Shown: positions 53,150 to 62,317, numbered from the stretch's first letter. The stretch: DNA of 64,000 nt from Chloroflexia bacterium SDU3-3 (GCA_009268125.1 WBOU01000011.1:156450-220449), one strand, 5' to 3'. The notes: generated by a model not told the origin, from the letters alone. Numbers and translations: made by a program.

Positions 53150-53824
53150 CTACGCGACAGCCGCGCCCTCGACAGGCGGCAGGCGGCCTAGCTCGCGCTG
53201 CATGTGCGATGTTGAGCGCCAGAAGGAGATGAGCGGCAGGAACAGCATACAAAACAGCAGCGCCAACACCACAACGGTGCCAAAGATCAGCGCAGAGCCA
53301 ACCTGGATCGTCAGCCACTGCGAGGGGTTCTGAATCCAGCTCAGGTGCACCGCCAGCGCGATGATGTTCGCAGCGATACCAGCGCCAACCCACCACACCA
53401 GCACCGTGATGGCAGTCCCTTTCCAGCGGTCAGCCGAGCGCGGTAGCTGGCTATCAAGCGCAACATAGTGCATTGCAAAGCAGAAGAGAGCAGTCGCCAT
53501 CATCGAAAAGAGGCCGACTGTACTACTCAGAAACCTGTACCATGCCACCTCATCACCCACAAACACCTCAAGGATCGTCAGGCCGAATGTCGGCCACGCA
53601 CACACCAAGCTGAAAACAAACCAATCGTCGACATCGCTGCCTTTGTAGGTAGATGCCACCCGCGATACGCCAACGATCACGAGAATCATCCCAATCGTAT
53701 CGCTCAGCAGATCGATGCGATATACTACCCCTGAGAAGCCAAGCTTTATTTTAAAATCTATGATGCAGAGAAGCAGCCCCCAAAAGATCATCCGGAGCGG
53801 ATGGATAGTTGATCGCACGTTCAC
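53150..53824 (-). CDS. Unknown polytopic membrane protein
   Basis: About 224 residues with roughly six hydrophobic helices (IFWGLLLCIIDFKI, IGMILVIVGVSRVA, WFVFSLVCAWPTFGLTI, STVGLFSMMATALFCFAMHY, TAITVLVWWVGAGIAANIIAL, VVVLALLFCMLFLPLISFW). No family recognised. The start is uncertain: GTG at 53824 is taken, an ATG at 53791 and a TTG at 53881 are alternatives. The upstream stretch 53825-54100 shows no gene. Confidence 0.65.
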   Translation of the reverse strand: MNVRSTIHPLRMIFWGLLLCIIDFKIKLGFSGVVYRIDLLSDTIGMILVIVGVSRVASTYKGSDVDDWFVFSLVCAWPTFGLTILEVFVGDEVAWYRFLSSTVGLFSMMATALFCFAMHYVALDSQLPRSADRWKGTAITVLVWWVGAGIAANIIALAVHLSWIQNPSQWLTIQVGSALIFGTVVVLALLFCMLFLPLISFWRSTSHMQRELGRLPPVEGAAVA

Positions 53825-54102
53825 GCCTGTATCTCGCTCATGTCTACAGCTCACTTTACCCAAGATCGTAAGCGGCCACAAGAATAGATACGCGGATCTA
53901 GCTATAAACGTTGCTCATTTTCTTTTCCATCGAATAATCATTCCTACCCCCACACAGCCTTATCAAGCTAGCAGATTGTCGCAGCATACCCGGCCAAAAA
54001 CCTGTGTAGTATCGATCCCTCGCCCGCCCAGCACATCGATCCACGCTTCACATCCCTAGTGGCGTGCTGGTATGGGAAACAGAGCAGCGATATGAAGACA
54101 AA

Positions 54103-54133
54103 AAAAGGCGGGCAGGTTCTTCACCTGCCCGCC
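54103..54133 (-). terminator. Terminator of the xylanase operon
   Basis: GGCGGGCAGGT (54107-54117) pairs with ACCTGCCCGCC (54123-54133), followed on the minus strand by seven T. Confidence 0.9.
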
Positions 54134-54151
54134 CAAGACCGCTATGAGCGA

Positions 54152-55720
54152 CTACTGCTCGCGGAAGGTGGCGTCGGCCTGCTGCGTGCTGCCCGAGACC
54201 GCGCCCAGGATCAGCAGGTAGTTAGAGTGGCGAATATAGTTCCCTGGGTAGTTGTACGACTCGTAGGAGGACCAGCCGCCGTTGGCCAGACCAGCGCGGC
54301 GGTACCACGTCGCATCGGCCTTGAACTGCGACGTGCCGTCGCTCGCATCCAGCCAGATCTCACCATTGCGATGCCGCAGATAGTAGCCGGGGAAGTTCAC
54401 CGACTCAAACGAGACCGTCCCGCTGCCAGCTAGCCCGGCCACCACCCGGAACTGCGAGTCCTCGACCGGCGAGACGTTCTCGTCAATCCGCCCGCGGTAG
54501 CTCTGGTGGCGCACATAGCGGCTCTGGAAGTTGTACGACTGGATGCGCCGCACCGTCCCAGCGCTCGGCGTAGCTGTGGGCACGGCGGGGGTGGGCGTGG
54601 CACCCACCGGCGTCGAGGTCACCGGCGTCGCTGTGGGTACGCCACCCTGGCTGGCCAGGCGCGACTGGATGGAGTAGTAGGCGGGCTTGGCGTTGTAGTT
54701 GTTGTCGAAGATCAGCGCGTCGCCCGTGCCAGGGAAGGTGCTCGGCACCCACGAGTACTTGTCGGGGATGCCCCAGACCTGGAAGGCCTTGCACCGCGGC
54801 TGCTTGAGGCAGACATCCAGCACGCCCTGGTAGATGGTGGCCTGCTTGGCCAGGTCGCTGCTGTTGGTGGGCGTGGGCAAGCGCACGTCCATCTCGGTGA
54901 TATAGATATCCACACCGATATTGGCGAAACGCTGCATGTTCTGCGCCAGGCTGTTGTAGTCGATCCCGCCGTTCGTGAGGTGCATCTGGAAGCCCACCCC
55001 GTCGATCGGCACGCCACGATTCTTGAAGTCGGCGATCATGTTGTAGGTCGCGTTCGACTTGCTGTTGATCGCCTCGATGTTGTAGTCGTTGTAGATCAGC
55101 TTGGTCACCGGATCGGCGGCCTTGGCCCGCCGGAACGCCAGCTCGATGTACGAGTTGCCGATCACCCGCTGGAACACGCTACTGCGCCGCGTCCCGTTCT
55201 CCTCGAAGGCCTCATTCACCACATCCCAGGCGTAGATCTGGCCATCCGACCAGTGGTTCATCACCTTGTCGATGTGGTTGTACATCACGTTGGTCAGCGT
55301 GGTGCTGTTCCAGCTGCCGTTGGCTACCCAGTTGGGCAGCTGGTTGTGCCATACCAGCGTGTGGCCGTGCACCTTCTGGTTGTTCGCCTGCGCGAAGTTC
55401 ACCAGCGTGTCGGCCCCGCCAAAATTGAAGTTGTTCTGCGATGACTCGGTCGCATCCCACTTCATGGCGTTCTCGGGCGTCACAAAGTTGAACTCGGTGC
55501 GCGCCACCTCCTGAAACTGAGCGGAGTCGCTGGCCGTGTTGAAGTTGCTCATGGCCGCGTAGCCGATCAGGAAGTTGCCCGCCAGGTTGCGCAGCCGCTG
55601 CCCGGTGGGCGCATTGGCCGTGGCCGCCTGGGTGGGGGCGACGATGGCGGTGCAGAGGGCCAGCGCCATGCCAGCCTGCACGAGGCGATTTCCTCCAAGG
55701 CGTGCTATCGATGGATGCAT
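54152..55720 (-). CDS. Secreted GH10 endo-xylanase with AbfB domain
   Basis: The 522 residues have a signal peptide (1-32) and a GH10 domain (about 40-355) with acid/base Glu170 in WDVVNEAF and nucleophile Glu276 in ITEMDV, plus VTPENAMKWD and GHTLVWHNQLP. A Pro/Thr linker (360-388) and an AbfB/CBM42-like beta-trefoil (389-522) that binds arabinose side chains follow. It cleaves the xylan backbone. It is 24 bp downstream of the GH62 gene and shares its transcript. Confidence 0.94.
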   Translation of the reverse strand: MHPSIARLGGNRLVQAGMALALCTAIVAPTQAATANAPTGQRLRNLAGNFLIGYAAMSNFNTASDSAQFQEVARTEFNFVTPENAMKWDATESSQNNFNFGGADTLVNFAQANNQKVHGHTLVWHNQLPNWVANGSWNSTTLTNVMYNHIDKVMNHWSDGQIYAWDVVNEAFEENGTRRSSVFQRVIGNSYIELAFRRAKAADPVTKLIYNDYNIEAINSKSNATYNMIADFKNRGVPIDGVGFQMHLTNGGIDYNSLAQNMQRFANIGVDIYITEMDVRLPTPTNSSDLAKQATIYQGVLDVCLKQPRCKAFQVWGIPDKYSWVPSTFPGTGDALIFDNNYNAKPAYYSIQSRLASQGGVPTATPVTSTPVGATPTPAVPTATPSAGTVRRIQSYNFQSRYVRHQSYRGRIDENVSPVEDSQFRVVAGLAGSGTVSFESVNFPGYYLRHRNGEIWLDASDGTSQFKADATWYRRAGLANGGWSSYESYNYPGNYIRHSNYLLILGAVSGSTQQADATFREQ

Positions 55721-55744
55721 GGTTATTTCCTCTTTCGTTGCTGC

Positions 55745-57265
55745 CTACTGCTCGCGGAAGGTAGCGTCGGCCTGCTGCGTGCTGCCCGAGACCGCGCCCA
55801 GGATCAGCAGGTAGTTGGAGTGGCGGATGTACTGCCCGGGAATGTTGTACGACTCGTAGGAGGACCAGCCGCCATTGGCCAGGCCAGCGCGGCGGTACCA
55901 CGTCGCATCGGCCTTAAACTGCGCGCTGCCGTCGCTCGCATCCAGCCAGATCTCGTTATTGCGATGCCGCAGGTAATAGCCGGGGAAGTTCACTGACTCG
56001 AACGAGACCGTCCCGCTGCCAGCTAGCCCGGCCACCACCCGGAACTGCGAGTCCTCGACCGGCGAGACGTTCTCGTCGATCCGCCCGCGATAGCTCTGGT
56101 GGCGCACATAGCGGCTCTGGAAGTTGTACGACTGCAGGCGGCGCACCGTCGCAGTGCTCGGCGTGGCTGTAGGCGTGGTGCCGCTGGGCGTGGCTGTGGG
56201 CGTAGTGCCGCCGGGCGTGGCCGTGGGCGTGGTGCCAGCCTTATAGTTGTGAATAACGCCCAGATCCCACGGGATCTGCTGGTAGTCGCAGCACGAGAGG
56301 CGTGTGGTGCCCTGGATGAGAAAATCGACGCGGTTGATGTCGCTGATCTCAGCCCGCTCATTCACGCCCGAGCGCAGGATGTCGCCGTGCGAGACATTGT
56401 TGGTCCAGCTCGTACCGTTGTAGGAGAGGTTGCCGCGCCAGGCCCACTTCTCCGACACCTTGGTCCATGGCCCGCCCGCGCCGCTGGCTGTCCACAGCTC
56501 ATAGTAGCGGTTGTCCTTCGAGTCCTCAACCACCAGGTAGTACTTGCCATCGGCCTGCGCCTTGTACACGTTCACACCCTCGAAGGTGTCAGTCACGGAC
56601 ACCGAGGCCGCGCCCCAGCCGCCCGGGAAGCTCGACTGGCTGGTGCGGCGCACGTAGATGTTGTGCGAGCCATCGCTGGGCGTGTTGTACATGAAGCAGT
56701 TGGTGCCATCGCAGATCACATAGTAGTCCCAGCCCATGTTGCCCGAGATACCAAACGACTTCGGCCCCGACCACGAGTTCGGGTCGGCGATGTTGCTGGT
56801 GGTGGCGTAGGCCGCGCCGTGCGTGCCATCCTGGTAGACTAGGTACCACAGCTTCTGCGGCTCGTAGTAGAACACCTGCGGCGCGCAGAAGTAGCTCTCG
56901 CCGATCTTGCTCAGGTAGATGTGCTGCGCGGTGCGGAAGCCCTCAAGCGTGGTCGAGGACGAGTAGAGCATCTGCCAGCCGCCGCTGGCGTTCGCCCCAG
57001 TGTAGAACATATGGTACTTGCCGCCCGAGTAGACGATGGTCGGGTCTTTGACCGCGTAGTGATCGTATGGCTCGGCCTTGGCGCGGTAGAGGATGGGGTC
57101 ATCCACATACCACGTGGGGTTGGGGTTCGGCGCGGCGGCGGGCTGGGCCTGCACGGTCGGCGAGATCGCCGAGAGCACGGGGATGCACAGCAGCGCCACG
57201 GCCAGCGCGAGCCTGCGCAGCCATGTGGCGATCCCATGCGCCCTACGGTTGAGAAGTTCGTGCAT
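55745..57265 (-). CDS. Secreted GH62 alpha-L-arabinofuranosidase with AbfB domain
   Basis: The 506 residues have a signal peptide (1-40) and a five-bladed GH62 domain (about 50-355) with base Asp74 in AVKDPTIV and acid Glu in TDTFEGVNVYK. Typical GH62 segments YFCAPQVFYYEPQKLWYLVYQ and RAEISDINRVDFLIQG are present. A linker and an AbfB domain (about 373-506) follow. It removes arabinose from arabinoxylan. AGGAGATAGCA precedes the ATG. First gene of the GH62-GH10 operon. Confidence 0.93.
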   Translation of the reverse strand: MHELLNRRAHGIATWLRRLALAVALLCIPVLSAISPTVQAQPAAAPNPNPTWYVDDPILYRAKAEPYDHYAVKDPTIVYSGGKYHMFYTGANASGGWQMLYSSSTTLEGFRTAQHIYLSKIGESYFCAPQVFYYEPQKLWYLVYQDGTHGAAYATTSNIADPNSWSGPKSFGISGNMGWDYYVICDGTNCFMYNTPSDGSHNIYVRRTSQSSFPGGWGAASVSVTDTFEGVNVYKAQADGKYYLVVEDSKDNRYYELWTASGAGGPWTKVSEKWAWRGNLSYNGTSWTNNVSHGDILRSGVNERAEISDINRVDFLIQGTTRLSCCDYQQIPWDLGVIHNYKAGTTPTATPGGTTPTATPSGTTPTATPSTATVRRLQSYNFQSRYVRHQSYRGRIDENVSPVEDSQFRVVAGLAGSGTVSFESVNFPGYYLRHRNNEIWLDASDGSAQFKADATWYRRAGLANGGWSSYESYNIPGQYIRHSNYLLILGAVSGSTQQADATFREQ

Positions 57266-57589
57266 TGCTATCTCCTGATGAGGCTGACAGGGCAACTGCG
57301 CCATGCATCGACGTCAGCAGCGACGCGGCGCATCATCTGCACAAGGTATCGGCGCGGCAGATCGCTCCTTGCGTGCGGGCAGATGCCCATGGCGCTCGGC
57401 GCGACGCCGCGTTTTTGGCAATAGCAATGCTCGCCCTGGCGTGGCCAGAGCGCCATGGGCACGAGGCAGTATCGCGGGGAGGCCCCGAGCTAGTGCTGGG
57501 CGAGCTTACCGCGCTGTGGAGAGGGCAGGTGGTTCTGCGTAAGCCCCTCCTTTGGTGTCTTCATCAGCAGCGCACCGGCATAATGCGAT

Positions 57590-57637
57590 CTGATACGTTG
57601 TGCAGTATCAGTATAGGCCGCACCTGAGCAGCGGCAA
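57590..57637 (-). promoter_or_regulatory. Promoter and operator of the GH62-GH10 operon
   Basis: On the minus strand TTGCCG (57632-57637), 16 bases, TATACT (57610-57615). Directly over the start site lies an inverted repeat with seven-base arms CTGATAC (57590-57596) and GTATCAG (57605-57611). The leader would be about 335 bases; nothing coding is supported in 57266-57753. Confidence 0.55.
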
Positions 57638-57753
57638 GAGTAATTTTTTTGGCACAGTGTCAGCTTTTTTACCATTTTTAATAAATGGAGTAGCGCATAG
57701 GGAAGCTGTGAACCCGCTTTTTTTGTTATGACCACTGGGGCGAAACCCACACC

Positions 57754-58164
57754 TCACCCCAGCGCGGCCCACGCGGCCACGCCCGCCACATCCAGCGTGT
57801 GCCGCTCCACCTTCGCCGCATAGTCGATGCGGTAGGTCAGCGCCGCGCCATCGAACGTCTCGGGCACCACAAAGCCCTTGGTCGCCTGCGCCACCGTGGC
57901 CTCGCGCCCCATGGCTAGGTCGATCAGCACCAGGGCGGTGATCGGCCCTGCGCTGTAGTCCAGCGTCAGCCACTCCTGCACGGCCAGCAGCTGCGAGGAT
58001 GGCGACCACAGCAGCGGCTCGCCAAACATGCGCTGCCCAAAGTCGCGCCCGCCCACCGCCAGCGCGTAGTAGCTCGGCCCAAAGCGCACCTCGCCCGCCA
58101 GCACCAGCCGCGCCGCCAGCGCACCGTCGGGCGAGGCCGTTGTAATGGTGTATCGTTCACCCAT
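57754..58164 (-). CDS. Unknown small protein
   Basis: About 136 residues, beta-rich (YTITTASPDGALAARLVLAGEVRFGPSYYALAV; EPLLWSPSSQLLAVQEWLTL). The WSPSSQLLAVQEW segment resembles a single propeller blade. No family recognised. The ATG at 58164 stands ten bases after GGAGG; an ATG at 58173 is the alternative. Last gene of the minus-strand accessory cluster. Confidence 0.65.
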   Translation of the reverse strand: MGERYTITTASPDGALAARLVLAGEVRFGPSYYALAVGGRDFGQRMFGEPLLWSPSSQLLAVQEWLTLDYSAGPITALVLIDLAMGREATVAQATKGFVVPETFDGAALTYRIDYAAKVERHTLDVAGVAAWAALG

Positions 58165-58206
58165 AGCGTTCATGCCTCCCAGCGCCTCATCCGCCGCACC
58201 GCACGG

Positions 58207-59526
58207 CTACGCCAGCCGCGCCGCCAGCGCACGGGTGCGCTCGCTCGCATCGTGGCGGCACTCCGCCGCCATCATCGGTGAGACCGCTCCCATATCCGCT
58301 AGCCGCGTCACCGCGTCGGCCCGGCAGATCGAGCAGGGCTGCCGCTCGTACAGCTGCATCAGGATGGCCGACGCACTCGGCAGCGTGTGCCGCGCCATGA
58401 TCTTCTCCACCGCATAGCCGATCTGATGCACATCTTCATCATCCCGCGCGCCGTCAAGCACCGCAAGGATAAACGCATCATCCCCCGCGCGGTAGCTCTC
58501 GATCAGCAGCCGCAGCGCAAGCCACGGGCGCTCGCCTGCATCAATCATCTCGATAGCCAGATCATGCAGCGCGGGGTCGTGAAACAGACTCAGGGCATTG
58601 ACCGCGTACATCGCGACCCGCTCATCGAGATGGCGGGCCAGCCCCACCAGCGGCGCTGGCCCCAGCGGGAAGGCCACACGGTCGAAGAGACACAGATAGT
58701 GCCGCAGCACCGTCGCATCGGTCTGCGCCAGCAGATCGTTCGCCGCCGCCAGCAGATCATCCGCAGGGGCCGACTCGGCCCAGCGGGCCAGCGCACGAAG
58801 CGATAAGCCCACCTGCTCGTGGTGCAGGCGCGGCCTGAGCTTTGCGTAGGGCATCGGCGGCTTCTGCGGGCGCGGCGGTTGCTCGCTCGCGGGCGGCAGC
58901 GCGGGCCGATACACCTGCTCAAGATAGTGAGCGACCGCCTTGCTGTCCTCGGCCAGCGCCAAGATCTGCGCATCGGTCACGTGCGGGTGTTCATCGCGCA
59001 GCTGGTTGATCAGCTGGCTATCCTCGCTGAACTGTGAGTTAGTCAGCATATGCTGTCCGATCCGCTCTGCGGCAGCACGGAAGCCCGCTAGGCCATCAAG
59101 CGAGATAAGCCGCTCTGCGCCGTAGCAGTTGTAGAGCGAGAACTCGGGGCTGACATCTCGCTCGCGAATGCCGAAGGCGGCAAACTGGGTATACAACAGC
59201 TCACGCGCCCGCGCGCTGCCTGCGCGGGCGTAGTGCGCCGCAAACGCGAACAGCTGGCCAATATCCATCACATCGAACGCGGCCTCATCGAACGCAGCCA
59301 GCGCATCCAAGATGCGCTCCTCAAACCAGTCGACCTCGCCCGTCAGTTCGATCAGGCCCAGCAAATAGACCGTGCGCTCATCCTCATCCAGCCAGTTGCG
59401 CGCGGCGTTGTGCAGGCAGGCCTCCAGCAGCGCCGCGCGGTGCTGCGCGCCCCCTTCGCGCTGGATCACCAGCGCCGCACGCCCGTGCCCACGGTAGAGC
59501 AGGGCGGCTAGTTCATCATGTCCCAT
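58207..59526 (-). CDS. Unknown HEAT-like helical-repeat protein
   Basis: The 439-residue all-alpha protein has repeat-like units (LVGLARHLDERVAMYAVNALSLFHDPALHDLAIEMIDAGERPWLALRLLIES), suggestive of HEAT repeats in the second half. A Pro-rich linker (about 205-222) separates the two halves. No catalytic motif. It ends with a Cys pair CSICRADAV. Such proteins usually bind other proteins. AGGTGTGA precedes the ATG. Confidence 0.72.
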   Translation of the reverse strand: MGHDELAALLYRGHGRAALVIQREGGAQHRAALLEACLHNAARNWLDEDERTVYLLGLIELTGEVDWFEERILDALAAFDEAAFDVMDIGQLFAFAAHYARAGSARARELLYTQFAAFGIRERDVSPEFSLYNCYGAERLISLDGLAGFRAAAERIGQHMLTNSQFSEDSQLINQLRDEHPHVTDAQILALAEDSKAVAHYLEQVYRPALPPASEQPPRPQKPPMPYAKLRPRLHHEQVGLSLRALARWAESAPADDLLAAANDLLAQTDATVLRHYLCLFDRVAFPLGPAPLVGLARHLDERVAMYAVNALSLFHDPALHDLAIEMIDAGERPWLALRLLIESYRAGDDAFILAVLDGARDDEDVHQIGYAVEKIMARHTLPSASAILMQLYERQPCSICRADAVTRLADMGAVSPMMAAECRHDASERTRALAARLA

Positions 59527-59624
59527 TCACACCTGTTTTGTAGAAAAGCGGATATGCAGCAGAGTATAGCGCGGGCGCATCGTCTAGAGCTTCCGCCCAG
59601 AGGACGATGCAGCCGCGCCGACCA

Positions 59625-60740
59625 TCACGCCGCGCCGCCGCCCCGTGCGCGTGCGGCGTGGGATGCGACCCAGCGCCGCACGCTGGGGGCGGCCAGCAGT
59701 GCAGCGGCGGGCAGCCTGGCCGCGATGCCGCGCACAAACCGCGCGATCCGTTCGCTCCTGATCTCGTATTTCATCGCCCCACAGTAGCAGGGGTTGTCGG
59801 CGCGAACGCTGACGATGGCCGCCAGATCGGGCGGCAGGTCGCCCGCCCGCAGGCGTGGCGTGCCCGCATCGAACAGCCCAGCCTCGCGCGCGGCGCGGTC
59901 GAGCGCGGCGGCAAGCCCGCGCCGCAGCCCCGCAGCGTGGCTGCCGCCTCCCTCGGTCTCTTGCCCATTCATAAAGCTCCAGATCGCCAGCCCGTCGCCC
60001 ACCCGCGCCTGCACCACCACCTCGGCGGCCAGCCCATCGGTGCTGCGCCCGCCCGCGATCTGCGTGTTGCCCGCGTCCACATTCCCTGCGCCGCCCCCCG
60101 CACGATGCCGCAGCAGGCCGCGCAGGCCATCCGGGTAGCAGGACGCCACCTTCAGCCCGCTGCGCGTATCATGCAGCGCCGTGCGCAGGCCCGCGTGCAT
60201 GCCCGCCAGCACATCCAGCCGATCCACCAGCACATCCGGCGTGAACGCATCCCAGCCGGTGATAATCCCCGCATCGGGCGTGAATGTGATCCGCCGCGAC
60301 ACCGCCGCGCTCGGCCCGTGGTCGATCACCGTCGATGCCACCAGCCCCCGCGCGTACCGCTGCGAGAGCCGCCGCTGCCCCGTGTGCAGCTCCACCGCAA
60401 AGGATGAGGAGAGCGCACAAATGCAACACAGCTCAAGCATGCCATCGGCACGCCACCAACCATCGGTATTTCCTGGCCGCAGTCGCTCGAATGGATCGCG
60501 AAGAATGCTGTAGCGATGCTCGGCATCTTTCATCTCAAAATAGCCACCATCAGAGTAGACTTCCAGGCTATCGGCATGAATTGTCACCTCAATGTGCGTG
60601 CACGGCTGAGGCGCCAGTGTCGCCAGCGCCACATCGCACAGCATCAATGCCATGGAGGAAAAGGCCTGTACATCGCACGGGCCAACGTACATCCCAGGGC
60701 GGCGGCGTATCGAATCTATCAGCGCTGGCGGCTTTTCCAT
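59625..60740 (-). CDS. GyrB-derived ATPase/transducer-like protein with lost ATPase residues
   Basis: The 371 residues align over their whole length to the 43-kDa N-terminal fragment of DNA gyrase B. IRRRPGMYVG (11-20) is the GyrB start motif; HIEVTIHADSLEVYSDGG corresponds to the strand before the Mg-proximal Asp (Asp64); GGGSHAAGLRRGLAAAL (264-280) is the transducer motif; LAAIVSVRADNPCYCGAMKYEIRSE (306-330) follows as in GyrB. The general base Glu (E. coli E42) is Met33, the Mg-binding Asn (N46) is Val37 and the GGLHGVG lid is DGMLELCC. TOPRIM is absent. It cannot be a topoisomerase; it may bind gyrase or act as a decoy. Confidence 0.8.
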   Translation of the reverse strand: MEKPPALIDSIRRRPGMYVGPCDVQAFSSMALMLCDVALATLAPQPCTHIEVTIHADSLEVYSDGGYFEMKDAEHRYSILRDPFERLRPGNTDGWWRADGMLELCCICALSSSFAVELHTGQRRLSQRYARGLVASTVIDHGPSAAVSRRITFTPDAGIITGWDAFTPDVLVDRLDVLAGMHAGLRTALHDTRSGLKVASCYPDGLRGLLRHRAGGGAGNVDAGNTQIAGGRSTDGLAAEVVVQARVGDGLAIWSFMNGQETEGGGSHAAGLRRGLAAALDRAAREAGLFDAGTPRLRAGDLPPDLAAIVSVRADNPCYCGAMKYEIRSERIARFVRGIAARLPAAALLAAPSVRRWVASHAARARGGGAA

Positions 60741-60840
60741 CGGTGCAGCGCCCCTTTCATCTCGTAGCGTCGGCTGGCCTTCAGCTTTGCAAGCAAAGCC
60801 TTTCTACCACGGTTCACAAACATTCAAGACTTTATAATAC

Positions 60841-61321
60841 TTATCGCCTGGGCAGATACGGCACAAGCTGCGGCGCGCGCCTGCCCAGATCAGCACATAG
60901 CTCCGTATTCTGTGGGTAGCCAAACGGATCAAGCGCAAAACGCCGCGATGGGTAGGCCGGAATCTCTGGCCCATCGCTATAAAGCTGCTTTCGGTGGCGG
61001 TAGCTGGCCCGCATAATGTACGGCTCTTTGAGCATGTACAGCTCGCTGGCCCATAGGCCACGGTAGATCGTCGTCAGGTTTTCCCAGCGCGTGCGAAAGG
61101 CGATGTCTGGGGCATCGTACTCCAGCCCTAGGCGCGCAAACGTCAGCACGCGCGGACCACCGCGCTCGCAGTAGATCGTCAGGGTATCGTCGGTGGATGG
61201 TTCGCCCGCCAGCGCAACGTCCATGGCTATCCAGCACGCGCCCGCAGCGGCGGCAGCGCTTCTCATTTGGCTGGATAACAATGCGGCAGTATGGGCAGAA
61301 GTGTGATTCTTCAGATGTCAT
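60841..61321 (-). pseudogene. Zinc-ribbon/DPFG-family gene, frameshifted copy
   Basis: One frame encodes a zinc ribbon (FCPYCRIVIQPNEKRCRRCG) from the ATG at 61321. After a frameshift near 61225 another frame continues with DTLTIYCERGGPRVLTF, FRTRWENLTTIYRGLWASELYM and RRFALDPFGYPQNTELCADLGRRAPQLVPYLPRR. This matches the intact gene at 61759-62235 over its length. One lost or gained base explains it. Confidence 0.75.
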
Positions 61322-61427
61322 CGTTCATCTCAGGGTAGCTACAGTATATACCATGGCGGTAATAGGCTCAACGTCTGGACAGATACAGCCAGTGCCTATG
61401 CGTTCTCAACAAAGCACCAATTCTTTT

Positions 61428-61545
61428 ACCACCAAGACTCCAAGACTCCAAGAAAAAAAGGGGCAATGATCTACGAAGGCACAAAGATTTATAGAAAGGA
61501 ATGAGAAACCTTCGTGCCTTTGTGTCTTCGCGGTTAAAAATCTTC
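61428..61545. repeat. Dispersed repeat family A, facing units
   Basis: TTTTACCACCAAGACTCCAAG and TACGAAGGCACAAAGATTT are followed by the inverse CCTTCGTGCCTTTGTGTCTT, so the region can fold on itself. No coding support in 61322-61547. Confidence 0.65.
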
Positions 61546-61547
61546 GG

Positions 61548-61742
61548 TCAATGAAGAAGCATAGGCCCAAATACAGCATAAGCTGCGGCGCATGCTTGCG
61601 CAGGTCGGCGCACAATCCGTGTTGTCTGGGTAGCCAAACGGATCAAGTGCAAAACGCTGCTCGCATAGCTCGCAGCATGTGCTGTGGAAAACAGCACATA
61701 GCGGCAGCACGGGCAGCGCAAGTTTTCTGGTGTATTCATCAT
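61548..61742 (-). pseudogene. Zinc-ribbon/DPFG-family remnant
   Basis: The start encodes MNTPENLRCPCCRYVLF (half of a zinc ribbon). Then, in two further frames, come QRFALDPFGYPDNT and LCADLRKHAPQLMLYLGL, which match the C-terminus of the intact copy. The central domain is deleted and at least two frameshifts are present. Confidence 0.75.
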
Positions 61743-61758
61743 CTCGCCACGTTCTAGA

Positions 61759-62235
61759 TTAGGCCCTCGGCACGTACCGCGCAAGGTGCGGAGCGTAGCG
61801 CCGCAGGTCCGCGCACAGCTGGCGGTTCTGCGGGAACCCGAACGGGTCCAGCCGCAGCCGCCGCTCATCGTGGTGGAGGCCGGTATGCTTCCCCAGCACG
61901 CGCGAGCGGTACAGCACGCCGTCGCCCACGAGCTCGGGCACTGCCTGCATGTTCAGGTAACTGCCCAGCAGGCCTCGGTAGATCGTTATCAGGTTCGACC
62001 AGGGCGTGCGAAAGGCCATGTGCCGCGTGTCATACTCAAACCAGCTGTGCGAAAGGCACAGCAGCTGGGTGCCATCGGTGCTGTGATAGAGGTGCATGGT
62101 CTCGTCGGCCACATAGGGGTCGGCATCGGGCGCATCCTGCGCCCAGAGCGGGCCGCCGCAGCTTTTGCAGGCCCGCTCCCGTGGGCCATTGGGGAACCCG
62201 CAGTACGGGCATGGGAGCCAGTTTGGTGTGGACAT
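61759..62235 (-). CDS. Intact zinc-ribbon/DPFG-family protein
   Basis: The 158 residues have an N-terminal zinc ribbon with four Cys (CPYCGFPNGPRERACKSCG, about 9-27), a middle beta-rich part (MHLYHSTDGTQLLCLSHSWFEYDTRHMAFRTPWSNLITIYRGLLGSYLN) and a C-terminal RRLRLDPFGFPQNRQLCADLRRYAPHLARYVP. No named family is recognised. Two decayed copies lie immediately downstream. Its neighbours include an Imm51-like gene, so an immunity or regulatory role is possible. Confidence 0.75.
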   Translation of the reverse strand: MSTPNWLPCPYCGFPNGPRERACKSCGGPLWAQDAPDADPYVADETMHLYHSTDGTQLLCLSHSWFEYDTRHMAFRTPWSNLITIYRGLLGSYLNMQAVPELVGDGVLYRSRVLGKHTGLHHDERRLRLDPFGFPQNRQLCADLRRYAPHLARYVPRA

Positions 62236-62317
62236 GGTGGGTGCTACGTTGTTTCTTTCCCCGAACGGGCGGTGCGGCACAAAACACCGTGCGTGCGCCG
62301 CCACCCAGCGATCCGGC

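Noticed and set aside
57490..57750. Small gene upstream of the GH62 operon
   Set aside because: No family resemblance, poor start context, and the region carries the operon promoter and leader.
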